Shown: positions 47,074-56,841, counted from the first letter of the stretch. The stretch is DNA of 64,000 bases from Pseudomonas rhodesiae (GCF_007858255.1 NZ_VFEU01000012.1:88569-152568); one strand, 5' to 3'. The notes: generated by a model from the sequence alone, not told the origin. Translations and numbers: made by a program.

Positions 47074-48315
47074 ATGCCAGATCAACGTTTTGACTTTCAC
47101 GGAGCACTTGGAACAGTGCTGTCTGGACGAATTGAGCGTCCACAGACCACACCTCGTGGCTGGGCTATTTTTGCCCATTGTTTCACTTGTGGAAAAGAAA
47201 GCCTCGCGGCAGCGCGGATTGCACGAGCCCTTGCACTGAACGGGATTGGTGTACTGCGTTTTGACTTCGCAGGACTCGGGGGTAGCGAAGGAGAATTCGC
47301 TGACTCAACTTTCGCCAGTGATGTGGGTGATCTCATCGCCGCAGGCCGCGCCATGACAGAAGCAGGCCATCCACCTTCATTACTGATCGGTCACAGTTTG
47401 GGTGGAGCGGCAGCGTTGAGCGCCGCCGCCGAAATGCCCTCCGTGCAAGCAGTGGCAACCATCGGTGCTCCTGCCGATGTGAAACATATCCTTCATCAGT
47501 TCGACAATGACGCTCTCGCGCAGATCGAGACAGAGGGCGAAGCGCAACTTCTACTGGGTGGTCGCCCTTTCACAGTACGCAAATCATTCGTAGACGACGC
47601 TCGACAGCAGAATCTCGAAGAGCGCATTGCCCAGATGGGCAAGCCGTTGTTGGTCTTGCATGCTCCTGGCGACAACGTGGTCGGAATCAACAACGCTTCT
47701 AGGATCTTCCTCGCGGCGCGCCACCCGAAGAGTTTTGTTTCGCTGGACGATGCCAACCATCTGTTAACACGCCGGGCTGACTCGGACTATGCAGCATCAG
47801 TAATCGCTGCTTGGGCCGCCCGCTACCTGCCCAAATTGGTCGATGACATCGCCGATATCTCTACGGGCGAAGGTGTAACTGCAGAGGAGACAGGAGCGGG
47901 ATTGTTCCAGCTCAGATTGAGCACCGGCGCTCACCATTTGCTCGCGGATGAACCGAAATCCGTGGGAGGGCTCGCAAGCGGACTGTCACCCTATGAGCTC
48001 GTTTCTGCAGGTTTGGCGGCATGTACGGTTATGACCATGCGCATGTATGCCCGCCGCAAAGGAATTCCGCTCCAACGTGCCAGTGCCCACGTCACACACG
48101 CCAAGCGAAACGACCAGTCACCTGCGGATCTTTTCACTCGTTCGATCACTTTGAACGGGCCTCTTGACGATGAGCAGCGCCGAAAGCTTCTGGCCATCGC
48201 CGATAGATGCCCCGTCGATATGACGCTCGTTCGCGGTTCAGATGTCAGCACTTCTCTAGTTGAGAGCGACGCTTTAGTGGATGACGAAGAGCCCCTCATT
48301 AAACCGATCTCCTGA
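47074..48315 (+). CDS. Alpha/beta hydrolase-OsmC fusion protein
   Basis: A 413-residue fusion. The first 255 residues are an alpha/beta hydrolase with nucleophile Ser in GHSLGGAAA (about 108), an acid in HAPGDNVVG and His in DDANHLL. The last 140 residues are OsmC, with the two cysteines expected for thiol peroxidase activity (AACTVMTMRMYARRKG and RCPVDMTL). The fusion is a recurrent bacterial architecture. It could cleave an ester or hydroperoxide and reduce it in one protein. GAGGATG precedes the ATG. Confidence 0.88.
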   Translation: MPDQRFDFHGALGTVLSGRIERPQTTPRGWAIFAHCFTCGKESLAAARIARALALNGIGVLRFDFAGLGGSEGEFADSTFASDVGDLIAAGRAMTEAGHPPSLLIGHSLGGAAALSAAAEMPSVQAVATIGAPADVKHILHQFDNDALAQIETEGEAQLLLGGRPFTVRKSFVDDARQQNLEERIAQMGKPLLVLHAPGDNVVGINNASRIFLAARHPKSFVSLDDANHLLTRRADSDYAASVIAAWAARYLPKLVDDIADISTGEGVTAEETGAGLFQLRLSTGAHHLLADEPKSVGGLASGLSPYELVSAGLAACTVMTMRMYARRKGIPLQRASAHVTHAKRNDQSPADLFTRSITLNGPLDDEQRRKLLAIADRCPVDMTLVRGSDVSTSLVESDALVDDEEPLIKPIS

Positions 48316-48325
48316 GGAACTGAAC

Positions 48326-49078
48326 ATGAGACTACGAGGCAAAACTGCTTTGATCACTGGCGCAACCAGTGGCATTGGGCTGGCGACTGCACAGCTGTTT
48401 GTCGAAGAAGGAGCCCGGGTGGTCATTACTGGCCGAAACGCAGAACGTCTTAAACGGGTTGGAGCAGAACTGGGCGGCGCAGTGACAACGATTCAGGCCG
48501 ATGTACGCAGCCTCAATGATATGCAACGCATGGCTCGAAAAGTTGCCGAGACGTTTGGTGAAGGTGGTTTGGACATTTTCTTCGGCAATGCTGGCGTGGC
48601 GTTCTCCACACCCCTGCTCACTACCGAAGAGGCTCGCTTTGACGAGCTTATGGCCGTCAACGTCAAAGGTCTGTTCTTCTCCATGCAAGCCATTACACCT
48701 GTACTGCGTGACGGCGCCTCCGTTGTACTCAATTCCGCCTGGCTAAATGCGGTCGGCATGGGTGGTTTCTCTGCCTTGGCCGCGACCAAGTCAGCCGTAC
48801 GCTCATTTGCTCGTTCGTGGTCATGCGAATTAATGGATCGAAAAATTCGCGTCAACGCCGTAAGCCCTGGTGCAGTAGACACGCCAATCTTCGAATTGGA
48901 AGGTGCCACGCCTGAACAATTGGCCGAGACAAAGCGGCAAATGGCGCTTCGAATTCCTGCTCGCCGGTTAGGGGATCCACACGAGATTGCCCAAGCCGTC
49001 CTGTTTCTTGCCAGTGATGAGTCGCGCTACATGTTGGGTGCGGAGATTGTTGTTGACGGGGGCTTCGCCCAGCTTTGA
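48326..49078 (+). CDS. SDR-family protein lacking the catalytic tyrosine
   Basis: A 250-residue SDR with an intact cofactor site (TGATSGIGLATAQ, about 11-23) and NAG motif (FGNAGVAF). At the catalytic position the sequence reads GFSALAATKSAV, so Tyr of the Y-x-x-x-K motif is replaced by Leu (codon TTG) while Lys remains. This makes classical hydride-transfer catalysis unlikely. The start is ATG 48326 after GAGGAAC, 11 bp beyond the hydrolase-OsmC stop. Possible roles are binding, allosteric partnering with the intact SDR at 43671, or a reaction not needing the Tyr. Confidence 0.85.
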   Translation: MRLRGKTALITGATSGIGLATAQLFVEEGARVVITGRNAERLKRVGAELGGAVTTIQADVRSLNDMQRMARKVAETFGEGGLDIFFGNAGVAFSTPLLTTEEARFDELMAVNVKGLFFSMQAITPVLRDGASVVLNSAWLNAVGMGGFSALAATKSAVRSFARSWSCELMDRKIRVNAVSPGAVDTPIFELEGATPEQLAETKRQMALRIPARRLGDPHEIAQAVLFLASDESRYMLGAEIVVDGGFAQL

Positions 49079-49137
49079 ATCGATGAAGCGCTGAACCCAC
49101 TCACGTCAAATCTGACCTAACCATAGGACACAAGACC

Positions 49138-50187
49138 ATGAAAAATACTTACCAAGCAATGCAAGTGACCCGGCCTGGAGTCCTCGAAATGGTGGATCGC
49201 CCGATACCTACTCCATGTACCGGAGAGGTATTGATTGAAGTCGAAGCGTGCGGCATCTGTGGTGCCGACATAAGCGACATCGAAGGTGCAGATCCAGCAC
49301 TACAACCACCACGGGTACCCGGTCATGAGGTGGTTGGCCGTATAAAGGCGCTCGGCGCTCACACCTCTTCCATCTGGAAGATTGGCCAACGCGTAGGGGT
49401 GGGCCGACTCGGCGGACACTGTAACGAGTGCCCCCAATGCCGTCAGGGCAACTTTCAACTTTGCCCTAACCAACATTTCGTTGGTGCTACCTGTGACGGT
49501 GGCTATGCCGAGCTGATGATCGCTCGCAGCAGCGGACTGGTGTCGATCCCCGACGAGCTCGACGCAGTGGAGGCCGCCCCGCTCCTCTGCGCAGGTATAG
49601 CGACCTTCAATGCCCTAAAAAAATGTGGTGCCAACGCGGGTGACACCGTGGCCATTCTTGGTATAGGAGGCCTCGGACACATGGCGCTCCAGTATGCGCG
49701 CCGCATGGGGTTTAGAGTCATCGCCGTGGGCCGAGGTCAAGACATTGCAGATGATGCGCTGGCATTGGGGGCGCATCTTTATATCGACACCAATAACGAA
49801 GATGCTGCAGCAACGCTCAACAGCTTGGGCGGTGCTCAGGCCATCGTCAGCACCGTTGGTCATCCCGACGCGGTGTCTGCGGTGATGGGCGGATTGGCAC
49901 CTCAAGGAAGATTGATTCTGCTTGGAGCACACAAGTCACCCCTGCCCGTGTCGTCTGGACAGTTAGTCGTCGGCGAACGCAGTGTGTGGGGATCCCTCAC
50001 AGGCACACCCTACGAAAATGAGCGCACCTTGGATTTCAGCGTGCTCACGGATGTACGTCCGAGAATCGAGGTCATGCCACTCGAACAAGCCAATGAGGCC
50101 TTTCAGAAGTTGAAGTCTGGTGAAGCCAAATTCCGGATTGTGTTGACTGTCGCAGGTGAAAGTGAGGCACAGAATGGTTTGCCCTAA
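49138..50187 (+). CDS. Zinc-dependent medium-chain alcohol dehydrogenase
   Basis: A 349-residue MDR dehydrogenase. Catalytic zinc ligands are in CGICGAD and GHEVVG; the structural zinc site is the four-cysteine CNECPQCRQGNFQLC (about 100-114). The NAD(P) motif ILGIGGLGHMALQYA lies near 175. It oxidises an alcohol or reduces an aldehyde. Its best resemblance is to the AdhA/YahK-like aldehyde reductases that remove reactive aldehydes. Confidence 0.9.
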   Translation: MKNTYQAMQVTRPGVLEMVDRPIPTPCTGEVLIEVEACGICGADISDIEGADPALQPPRVPGHEVVGRIKALGAHTSSIWKIGQRVGVGRLGGHCNECPQCRQGNFQLCPNQHFVGATCDGGYAELMIARSSGLVSIPDELDAVEAAPLLCAGIATFNALKKCGANAGDTVAILGIGGLGHMALQYARRMGFRVIAVGRGQDIADDALALGAHLYIDTNNEDAAATLNSLGGAQAIVSTVGHPDAVSAVMGGLAPQGRLILLGAHKSPLPVSSGQLVVGERSVWGSLTGTPYENERTLDFSVLTDVRPRIEVMPLEQANEAFQKLKSGEAKFRIVLTVAGESEAQNGLP

Positions 50188-50268
50188 GCGTCATCGCTCT
50201 CGTGCGCTAACACCTAGCGCACATTGTCGCACTTGCGATTGCATTGAAATCGGTGATGGAGATTCAGA

Positions 50269-51162
50269 ATGACGTTCAAGAGCTCAGGCCAGAGCACTGA
50301 CACAGCGGCTAGCAACGCATCAGTCGCGCCTTTTATCGTTCTGATGACGAGCCTTGCAATGATTGCGTTCGCAGCCAACTCATTGCTCACCAGGGCAGCT
50401 TTTCAAACGACCGACATCGATGCGGCTTCATTCAGTGGCATCCGAGTGATATCGGGCGCACTGACATTACTGATAATTTTTCTGGCTCAGGGCGGAAAAA
50501 TCAAACAGCTCAAAGCGCAGTGGTGGGCCGCAGTCTTCCTGTTCACATATGTCGCCGCCTTTTCCTTCGCCTACCGTGACATCAGTACCGGCGCAGGCGC
50601 ATTGATACTCTTTGCATCTGCACAAGTCCTTATGATTTCTTATGGGCTCCGGAGGGGGGAACGCACAAGCATCTTCGGGCTGTTCGTTGCTCTCGGCGGA
50701 ATGGTCGCTTTTCTCGCGCCATCCGCATCGGCACCACCTGCGTATGCTGCCGCGTTGATGGCGGTTGCAGGAATCGCGTGGGGCGCTTTCTCAGTGGCGG
50801 GAAAGGCTAACGAGCCTCCACTCGTCAAGACTGCGAGCAGTTTTCTTGGGGCAATTCCCTTTGCTGTTGTGCTCGTGCTTTACCAACACGATCATCTGCG
50901 TGTCGATACTGCCGGGGCGTGGTATGCAGTGATTGCTGGCGGTTTAACGTCAGCCGTTGGATACGCGATCTGGTATTGGGCACGGGTTCGAATGACCACT
51001 ATTACTGCCGGGGCCGTTCAGCTTTCAGTTCCCATCTTGAGCATGGTATTTGGCGTTCTCATCCTCAGCGAGGACATCACAATGCTCAGCGGCATTTCGG
51101 CCTTAGTGACATTGAGCGGTGTCGCGTGGGTCTCATTGACCACCAAGCAAAAGAAACTCTGA
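50269..51162 (+). CDS. EamA-family (DMT) transporter
   Basis: A 297-residue inner-membrane protein with ten spans in two EamA repeats (SFSGIRVISGALTLLIIF; VGYAIWYWARVRMTTITAGAVQLSVPILSMVFGVL). EamA transporters export amino-acid-like metabolites and amphipathic compounds. As the last gene of the cassette it may export the end product of the pathway. GGAGATTC lies before the ATG. Confidence 0.85.
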   Translation: MTFKSSGQSTDTAASNASVAPFIVLMTSLAMIAFAANSLLTRAAFQTTDIDAASFSGIRVISGALTLLIIFLAQGGKIKQLKAQWWAAVFLFTYVAAFSFAYRDISTGAGALILFASAQVLMISYGLRRGERTSIFGLFVALGGMVAFLAPSASAPPAYAAALMAVAGIAWGAFSVAGKANEPPLVKTASSFLGAIPFAVVLVLYQHDHLRVDTAGAWYAVIAGGLTSAVGYAIWYWARVRMTTITAGAVQLSVPILSMVFGVLILSEDITMLSGISALVTLSGVAWVSLTTKQKKL

Positions 51163-51254
51163 CGACGCACCGATACGGGTGTTCCCCCTTCTTTCAAAAG
51201 TCGGTGACGGTGATTAGGCATGCCCAGCCATCGGAGGTAGCTGGACACCGTTCA

Positions 51255-52136
51255 TCAGCGAAGATTGATCAATCCGTCAATACAGGTAACGGCTTCGCCT
51301 CCGACCTTGATGACCTCATCGCTCACTTCGAGATTGATGAAACCCGCGCGGCCCAAAATTTGACCCTGACTGGCTCGAAATTGACTGCCAAATGCTTCGG
51401 CCTGCCCGGTATGTCGGATAAAAGCCGCCATGGCTCCGTTTCCACTGCCGCAAACGGGATCTTCGCTAACACCGCAAGCTGGAGCAAAAGCGCGTATTTC
51501 TACATCTGCAGTGCCGTCAACCGGGTACTTGCCGAACACAATTACCCCAGTTGCTCTATCGCGTAGATTGCTTACCTTCATACTCTGCAAATCAGGCTTA
51601 TTCGCAATCACCTGCTGAGCACTGGCGAGCTGGACGACAACCCAACGTGCACCGACGTCAACAAGAACAGGTGGATACTCACGTGATATGGATGTGCCCA
51701 AACAGGCCTCCAATTCATCAATGCGTTGAGCATCAAATGGCTCGAACTTCGGATGGGGGAGCTCAAACGAGATTAACTGCTTTCCGGCCTCGTCAATGGT
51801 GACATCAAGCCGCACCAATCCAGCACCGCACTCTTGAACTACGACGCCGTCGGTGGGAACGATGGCGCCGGCCTCTATAAGAGCGTGTGCGGTGCCGATA
51901 GTTGGATGGCCCGCGAACGGGAGCTCTGATCCAGGCGTGAAAATACGAACGCGATAATCGGCCTGCTCTTGAGTTTTCGGTAATACGAAAGTGGTTTCGG
52001 AAAGATTCGTCCAATTGGCAATCTGCTGCATCTCGGCGTCCGACAGCCCCTTCGCATCGAGAACGACTGCCACAGGGTTACCTTTGTATCGCTCGAAAGT
52101 GAACACATCAACTTGCTTAAAACTGACGCTGTGCAT
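51255..52136 (-). CDS. PhzF-family epimerase/isomerase
   Basis: A 293-residue PhzF-type protein with the two-fold domain typical of the family. WTNLSETTFVLP near 45 carries the catalytic Glu, and DPVCGSGNGAMAAFI marks the second half. PhzF in phenazine synthesis isomerises DHHA; most relatives in other organisms have unknown reactions, and no phenazine genes are near. I use ATG 52136 (MHSVSFKQVDVFTF); a GTG at 52166 would add 10 residues. It converges on the EamA gene. Confidence 0.85.
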   Translation of the reverse strand: MHSVSFKQVDVFTFERYKGNPVAVVLDAKGLSDAEMQQIANWTNLSETTFVLPKTQEQADYRVRIFTPGSELPFAGHPTIGTAHALIEAGAIVPTDGVVVQECGAGLVRLDVTIDEAGKQLISFELPHPKFEPFDAQRIDELEACLGTSISREYPPVLVDVGARWVVVQLASAQQVIANKPDLQSMKVSNLRDRATGVIVFGKYPVDGTADVEIRAFAPACGVSEDPVCGSGNGAMAAFIRHTGQAEAFGSQFRASQGQILGRAGFINLEVSDEVIKVGGEAVTCIDGLINLR

Positions 52137-52365
52137 GATTGGTCGTCCAATAGGGTTGAGAGTCACTGAATTTTAGTTTCTTACCCTTTTTGGATACAGC
52201 TACAGTCTGCACATTGATTTATGAGTACAATTCGAAGCCCATCATGTGCATGTATTTTAGATATCCTGCTAGGTACCGCAAATAGCACCGAAGAGTCGAA
52301 TTATTCTATCTGCGAGAAGCAATTTGCCCGGCGCTCCCGTCATGTCTGTCAGCTCAAAGCTCGAT

Positions 52366-53250
52366 TCATTTAGCTCGTTCAACACATAGTGGATCTCTTA
52401 GGGAACCCACGACCTCATCGTACAGTGTATCTACGGCACGAGATCCCTTTGAGTCCCGGCTCCGCATCAGCACGACTTCAATTACTGGAAGCTCGGGTAA
52501 ACCTTGCCGCGCATCCAGCATCTTTAGAGTGGGTGGAAGGCTGCACCGCGTAAGCACAGCAACTGCCATTCCGCTTTGAGCAGCAGCAATCTGCCCGCCG
52601 ACATTAGGACTGTTGTAGACAACTCGATACTCACGTTGCTGAGCCTCAAGCGCTGCCAGTATCTCGGTACGCAACCGTCCGCCTAATTCATGCACTGCAA
52701 TCGGTAGCGGGCTGCGCTTCCAGATCTCGTGCTGTTCAGCGGCGGCCCACACCAAGGCCTCCCTGAAGAGCAACTCACCACGTGAAGGCGCATCACGGGT
52801 TACCAGCGCCAAATCGATCTCACCCCGATCAACCTTTGCCAGCAGCGCTGTGGACTCTTCACATACCAAAGTGACCTCGACCTCACCGAAGCGCGCAGCA
52901 AAGTGTCTGAGCACTGGCACCAGATACGGCACTGCATAGTCGTCAGGAACGCCAAGAGACACTCGCCCTGAAAGAGCCCCACCATGCATAGCAAGCACCA
53001 GCGTCGAGTGAGACGCCAGCAACCTACGCGCATGGCCCAGCAGATCGAAGCCAGCGGGCGTCAGAGACAGTTGCCTAGGCTCGCGGTTGAGCAACGGGCG
53101 ACCGATACTATCTTCTAGCTTCTTCAGTTGCATGCTGACAGCTGACTGCGAGCGCGATACCTGTCGCGCTGCCGCCGTCATGGAACCGGTATCAACCACA
53201 GCCACGAAGGTTCGTAGCCAGTCAATCTGCAAATCCTTGGAGTGCATCAC
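52366..53250 (-). CDS. LysR-family regulator divergent from azlCD
   Basis: A 294-residue LysR regulator. Helix-turn-helix LRTFVAVVDTGSMTAAARQVSRSQSAVSMQLKKLE lies at the N-terminus and the effector domain follows. It is divergent from azlC with 119 bp between, so it probably controls the exporter. It is close to the ArgP/HexA-like regulator group. MM at the start leaves a one-codon uncertainty. Confidence 0.88.
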   Translation of the reverse strand: MMHSKDLQIDWLRTFVAVVDTGSMTAAARQVSRSQSAVSMQLKKLEDSIGRPLLNREPRQLSLTPAGFDLLGHARRLLASHSTLVLAMHGGALSGRVSLGVPDDYAVPYLVPVLRHFAARFGEVEVTLVCEESTALLAKVDRGEIDLALVTRDAPSRGELLFREALVWAAAEQHEIWKRSPLPIAVHELGGRLRTEILAALEAQQREYRVVYNSPNVGGQIAAAQSGMAVAVLTRCSLPPTLKMLDARQGLPELPVIEVVLMRSRDSKGSRAVDTLYDEVVGSLRDPLCVERAK

Positions 53251-53369
53251 TAAACCTTAGCCATTCGAAACTCGAATGGCGATTATAAAACTTATTCGCT
53301 TTTCTTGGATCGCTCAGCGCCCCCAAAATGACGCCTGAATAGAGGTACAACCTAATCCGGTGAGGTGGA

Positions 53370-54089
53370 ATGGTGTTAAGTGTCGATGCAAGCTCAGTAG
53401 AGTTGGATAAATACGAAATATGGAGCGGCTTCAAACAGCTCTTGCCGATCTCCATGTTCGTTGTGGTCTTTGCGATTGCCTTCGGGCTTGCTGCCGCGCA
53501 GACAGGGCTGAGCGAAGCGTCAACTCTTCTAATGAGTATTCTGGTATTCGCAGGCGCAGCACAATTTGCCGTGCTTGACCTTTGGGGTCAGCACGTCCCG
53601 GTAATACCGTTGGTGATTACGGTATTCGCGATCAATGCCCGCCATCTGTTGATGGGAGCAACCCTTTACCCCTGGTTACGCGAACTACCACGCGCCAAGC
53701 GTTACGGCGTGATGATGGTGGTTTCCGATGCTAACTGGGCGATGTCGATGCAGGCGTTCAACAGCGGCAAGCGAGGCATGGGACTGCTGTTTGGGGGCGG
53801 TCTTGCGCTGTGGTCGGCTTGGTCGCTTGGCAGTTGGCTGGGGCTGAAGTTTGGAAGCGTCATTCAGAACCCAGTGAGTCTGGGCCTCGACATGGTGATG
53901 GGCTGTTTTCTTCTCGCGATGGTGCTCGGAGGTCAAAAAAACCTGCGTATGTTGGTCATCTGGAGTGTGGCAGCCGTAGCGTCCTTATTGGCCTATTTAT
54001 ATTTGCCTGAAAACAGTCACGTTGTTACTGGAGCATTGGCGGGTGGTTTGCTGGGCGCAGTGTGGACGGAGAAAAAGAATGAGCATTGA
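53370..54089 (+). CDS. azlC: AzlC-type branched-chain amino acid exporter subunit
   Basis: A 239-residue membrane protein of the AzlC family, with MSILVFAGAAQFAVLDLWG and NARHLLMGATLYPWLRELP as family marks. AzlC and AzlD form an exporter of branched-chain amino acids or analogues such as 4-azaleucine. GAGGT precedes the ATG. It overlaps azlD by 11 bp. Confidence 0.9.
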   Translation: MVLSVDASSVELDKYEIWSGFKQLLPISMFVVVFAIAFGLAAAQTGLSEASTLLMSILVFAGAAQFAVLDLWGQHVPVIPLVITVFAINARHLLMGATLYPWLRELPRAKRYGVMMVVSDANWAMSMQAFNSGKRGMGLLFGGGLALWSAWSLGSWLGLKFGSVIQNPVSLGLDMVMGCFLLAMVLGGQKNLRMLVIWSVAAVASLLAYLYLPENSHVVTGALAGGLLGAVWTEKKNEH

Positions 54090-54387
54090 AATATCAGGGT
54101 TCGGCACGCTGTACATCATTCTGATCATGGCAATTGTCACACTCGCGACCCGATGGGGTGGCGTATTCGTAATGTCATTTGTGCCCATCAATTACAGAGT
54201 TCAGCAGTTCATTAGTGCGATGTCCGGCTCCGTGCTTGTAGCAGTGCTGACACCGATGGCAATAACGGGTGATAACGGTGCGCGACTTGCCTTACTAACG
54301 ACCGCAATCGTGATGCTGACTTTGCGAAAATCACTTCCAGCGATTGCAGCTGGAATCTTGATGGCAGCATTGTTCAGACTGCTTTAA
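54079..54387 (+). CDS. azlD: AzlD-type exporter small subunit
   Basis: A 102-residue membrane protein with four spans and the AzlD pattern MAIVTLATRWGGVFVMSF, RVQQFISAMSGSVLVAVLTPMA, and a short C-terminal ILMAALFRLL. It starts at ATG 54079 within the azlC end, after AGAAAA-type sequence; earlier in-frame codons lie inside azlC. It works with AzlC. Confidence 0.9.
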   Translation: MSIEISGFGTLYIILIMAIVTLATRWGGVFVMSFVPINYRVQQFISAMSGSVLVAVLTPMAITGDNGARLALLTTAIVMLTLRKSLPAIAAGILMAALFRLL

Positions 54388-54547
54388 GTTGTTTTTTAAT
54401 ATCCTAGCAATCCGCGGAAGCTCCGTGCGTCAGCGCTGAAGAATTGGTTCGGCGTCGACGGACAGTTTAAAGTCAAGCGGCGCGCTTTTGCCTGGCTCAG
54501 CGCGCTTTTTGAGACGGCCCGCCACTGCGTGTTTGCCGCTCAGATTT

Positions 54548-55080
54548 CGCGCGGGTTAATCGATTGACTGGCGACGATGCAGTCTCTGCAGGCGAAACCG
54601 ACAAAATTCGTGCTCAAGTACCGCGGGCGGAAGCTGCAATGGCAGCAGCGCAAACTCAACTCACCCAGCGAATGTTTGACTTAGAGTGGGCGACTGTTCG
54701 TGCTCCGATCTCGGGTCGCATTTCTGATCGGCGGGTGGATAGTGGGAACCTGGTCACTGGTGGGCCCGGGGTGGCGGCAACACTCCTCACGACAATTAAT
54801 GTGGTTGATCCGATCTACTTTTCGTTCGATGCGTCTGAGGCGCTCTTCCTCAAATCCAGGCGCGCGTAAGAGCAAAGCGGCGCATCTACGCGCGTTCAGG
54901 TGCGCTTACACGATGAGCTGACGTATCCGTGGAATGGCAGTCTCGACTTCACCGACAACGGATTAAACCCGCGATCGGGAACCATCCGGGGGTCGAGCGA
55001 CCATCGCAAACCCTCAAGGTTTTCTTGCGCCCGGCATGTTCGGAAACATGCGACTTGCGAACAGTGGTAGCCCTTGTGCC
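54548..55080 (+). pseudogene. Decayed RND efflux periplasmic adaptor (MexE-like)
   Basis: From 54564 one frame reads as the middle of an adaptor: AGETDKIRAQVPRAEAAMAA, FDLEWATVRAPISGRISDRR and NVVDPIYFSFDASEALFLKS, then stops at 54869. In other frames the next 200 bp continue the family: RVQVRLHDELTYPWNG and SLDFTDNGLNPRSGTI, then GFLAPGMFGNMRLAN. So at least two frameshifts, and both the signal-peptide end and the C-terminus are missing. No RND pump gene follows. The gap 54388-54547 before it and 55081-55272 after it hold no clear gene, though an open frame at about 54430-54560 (ALKNWFGVDGQFKVKRRAF) may be another fragment. Confidence 0.75.
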
Positions 55081-55272
55081 GATTCTCTTGCTATGGCAGG
55101 CGCACAAGCAAGTTGTGCACTATTAACCTGTTCCTGTCCTTGATACGTAACGCGCCTCGACTATCCAACTTCGCCTAGTTTGCTTTATGCATCGGCAGTC
55201 TCCGCTCCGTCTTGCAGTGGCCTTCATTCATGGTCAACAGAAGAATGGCGATGCCGTTGTGCACAGTGACAG

Positions 55273-56694
55273 TTACGTACTCTCCACCGGACGCGATCCA
55301 TTAAAAGTCCTTGTCTCAATGCCCTTGGTCTTCCGAACAGCCGAGAACAGTCCCCCCAGGAGAGCAAACGCAACGCCTATCCCCAGTGCAATGTATGGCC
55401 CGCGATCAGGCGAAATGTTGTACGCAAACGATACCAGCACAGCACCAAAGGACTGGCCGAGCAATCTCGACAGCGCAACAATCGCGCTAGCACTGCCGCT
55501 GCGCTCCAACGGTGCGCTGGAGATCATCATCTTCAGGTTCGGCGCCTGGTACAGACCGAAGCCGGCACCACAAATCATCATTCGCCAGGCGATATCGAGG
55601 AACACGACTTTTTCGGGCAGGAAACATAGCGTGAACATCCCGGTCGCCAGGATAAGTAATCCTGCGGTGCACAGTGTGCCGGGGTTAAATCGATCAGAGA
55701 GCATGCCACTGATAATCGCCATACACGCCACGACCGCCGGCCAGGGCGTAATGAGCATGCCTGTCATGAACGGTGTGGCGGACAAGAACGTATGGAAAAA
55801 GAATGGTAATGCAATGAATGCTACGCCTTGAGTCACGAATGCACAGATCGACGTCAGCGAGGAGAAAGCGAAATTCCGCTGCTTGAACAGATCAATCGCC
55901 AGCATAGGTGCGGCATGTTTGCGTTGATGGTACGACAGGAGAGCAAAGCAAAAGAACGCGCCCAGCAATTTGAATAGTGCTACAGCCGAAACGCCGCCCC
56001 GTGCAAAGGCAACCAAGCTAAGAATCAGCAAGATAAACATGGCACAGCACAACACTCCGCCAATTAAGTCGAATCGACCTTTCGAGCCAGAAGTGACCGG
56101 GATATAGCGCCGTGACAGATAAAGGCAGTAGATCCCAACGGGGACATTCACCAGGAACAGACAATGCCAATTGCTCACAGCAAGGATGCCCGCCGCAACA
56201 GTAGGGCCTGCGGTGAAAGAAAGACCGACGACCAACGCGTAGATCCCCATACCGCGACCAAGCTGATCGGCCGGATAGCAGCGCTTGATCAATGCCGTCA
56301 CCACGCTTCCAACGGCCGCACCGCCGATCCCTTGTAGGCATCTAGCAACGATCAACCAGGGGAGATCCGTGAAAACGCCTGCGACAAGCGAAGACACGGT
56401 GAAAAGAGCCAAGCCGTAGAAAAACATGCGCTTGTGGCCGACGATTTCACCCAGCGAGGCGAATGGAAGCAGCAGCCCGATGACGGAGATTTGGTACGCG
56501 GTCACAAGCCAAATAGCTGTGCTCGCCGTTACACCCAACGCTTCCGAAATAGTCGGTAGCGCCGTGTTGATCAGAGATAGATCAAGCGTGACCATGGTTG
56601 CCGCAATGCATAGAGCCAACATGGCAAGGGTACTGCTGCGTTCCATCTTTGGCTCTAATTGAATCGAGCTGGAACCCATATCGCTATTAGACAT
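55273..56694 (-). CDS. MFS drug/efflux transporter, DHA2 (EmrB/QacA) type
   Basis: A 473-residue transporter with fourteen predicted spans. Span 1 has LDLSLINTALPTIS, loop 2-3 has LGEIVGHKRMF, and motif C-like GLSFTAGPTVAAGIL follows, all typical of DHA2 efflux pumps. It faces a hydrolase gene across a 147-bp A+T-rich region, suggesting shared regulation. Substrate unknown. Confidence 0.88.
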   Translation of the reverse strand: MSNSDMGSSSIQLEPKMERSSTLAMLALCIAATMVTLDLSLINTALPTISEALGVTASTAIWLVTAYQISVIGLLLPFASLGEIVGHKRMFFYGLALFTVSSLVAGVFTDLPWLIVARCLQGIGGAAVGSVVTALIKRCYPADQLGRGMGIYALVVGLSFTAGPTVAAGILAVSNWHCLFLVNVPVGIYCLYLSRRYIPVTSGSKGRFDLIGGVLCCAMFILLILSLVAFARGGVSAVALFKLLGAFFCFALLSYHQRKHAAPMLAIDLFKQRNFAFSSLTSICAFVTQGVAFIALPFFFHTFLSATPFMTGMLITPWPAVVACMAIISGMLSDRFNPGTLCTAGLLILATGMFTLCFLPEKVVFLDIAWRMMICGAGFGLYQAPNLKMMISSAPLERSGSASAIVALSRLLGQSFGAVLVSFAYNISPDRGPYIALGIGVAFALLGGLFSAVRKTKGIETRTFNGSRPVEST

Positions 56695-56841
56695 CTGTCA
56701 GCCTTCAGGTAAATAACTTATCATTGATTCAGCTATGCTCTATGTTGTTATTTTGTGTATTATTAAAACTTATACGCCGCACCACAACTCTATTTTTGTA
56801 TATCGCCATTCAGCAGATAAATAGTCCATTTAAGGAATAGC

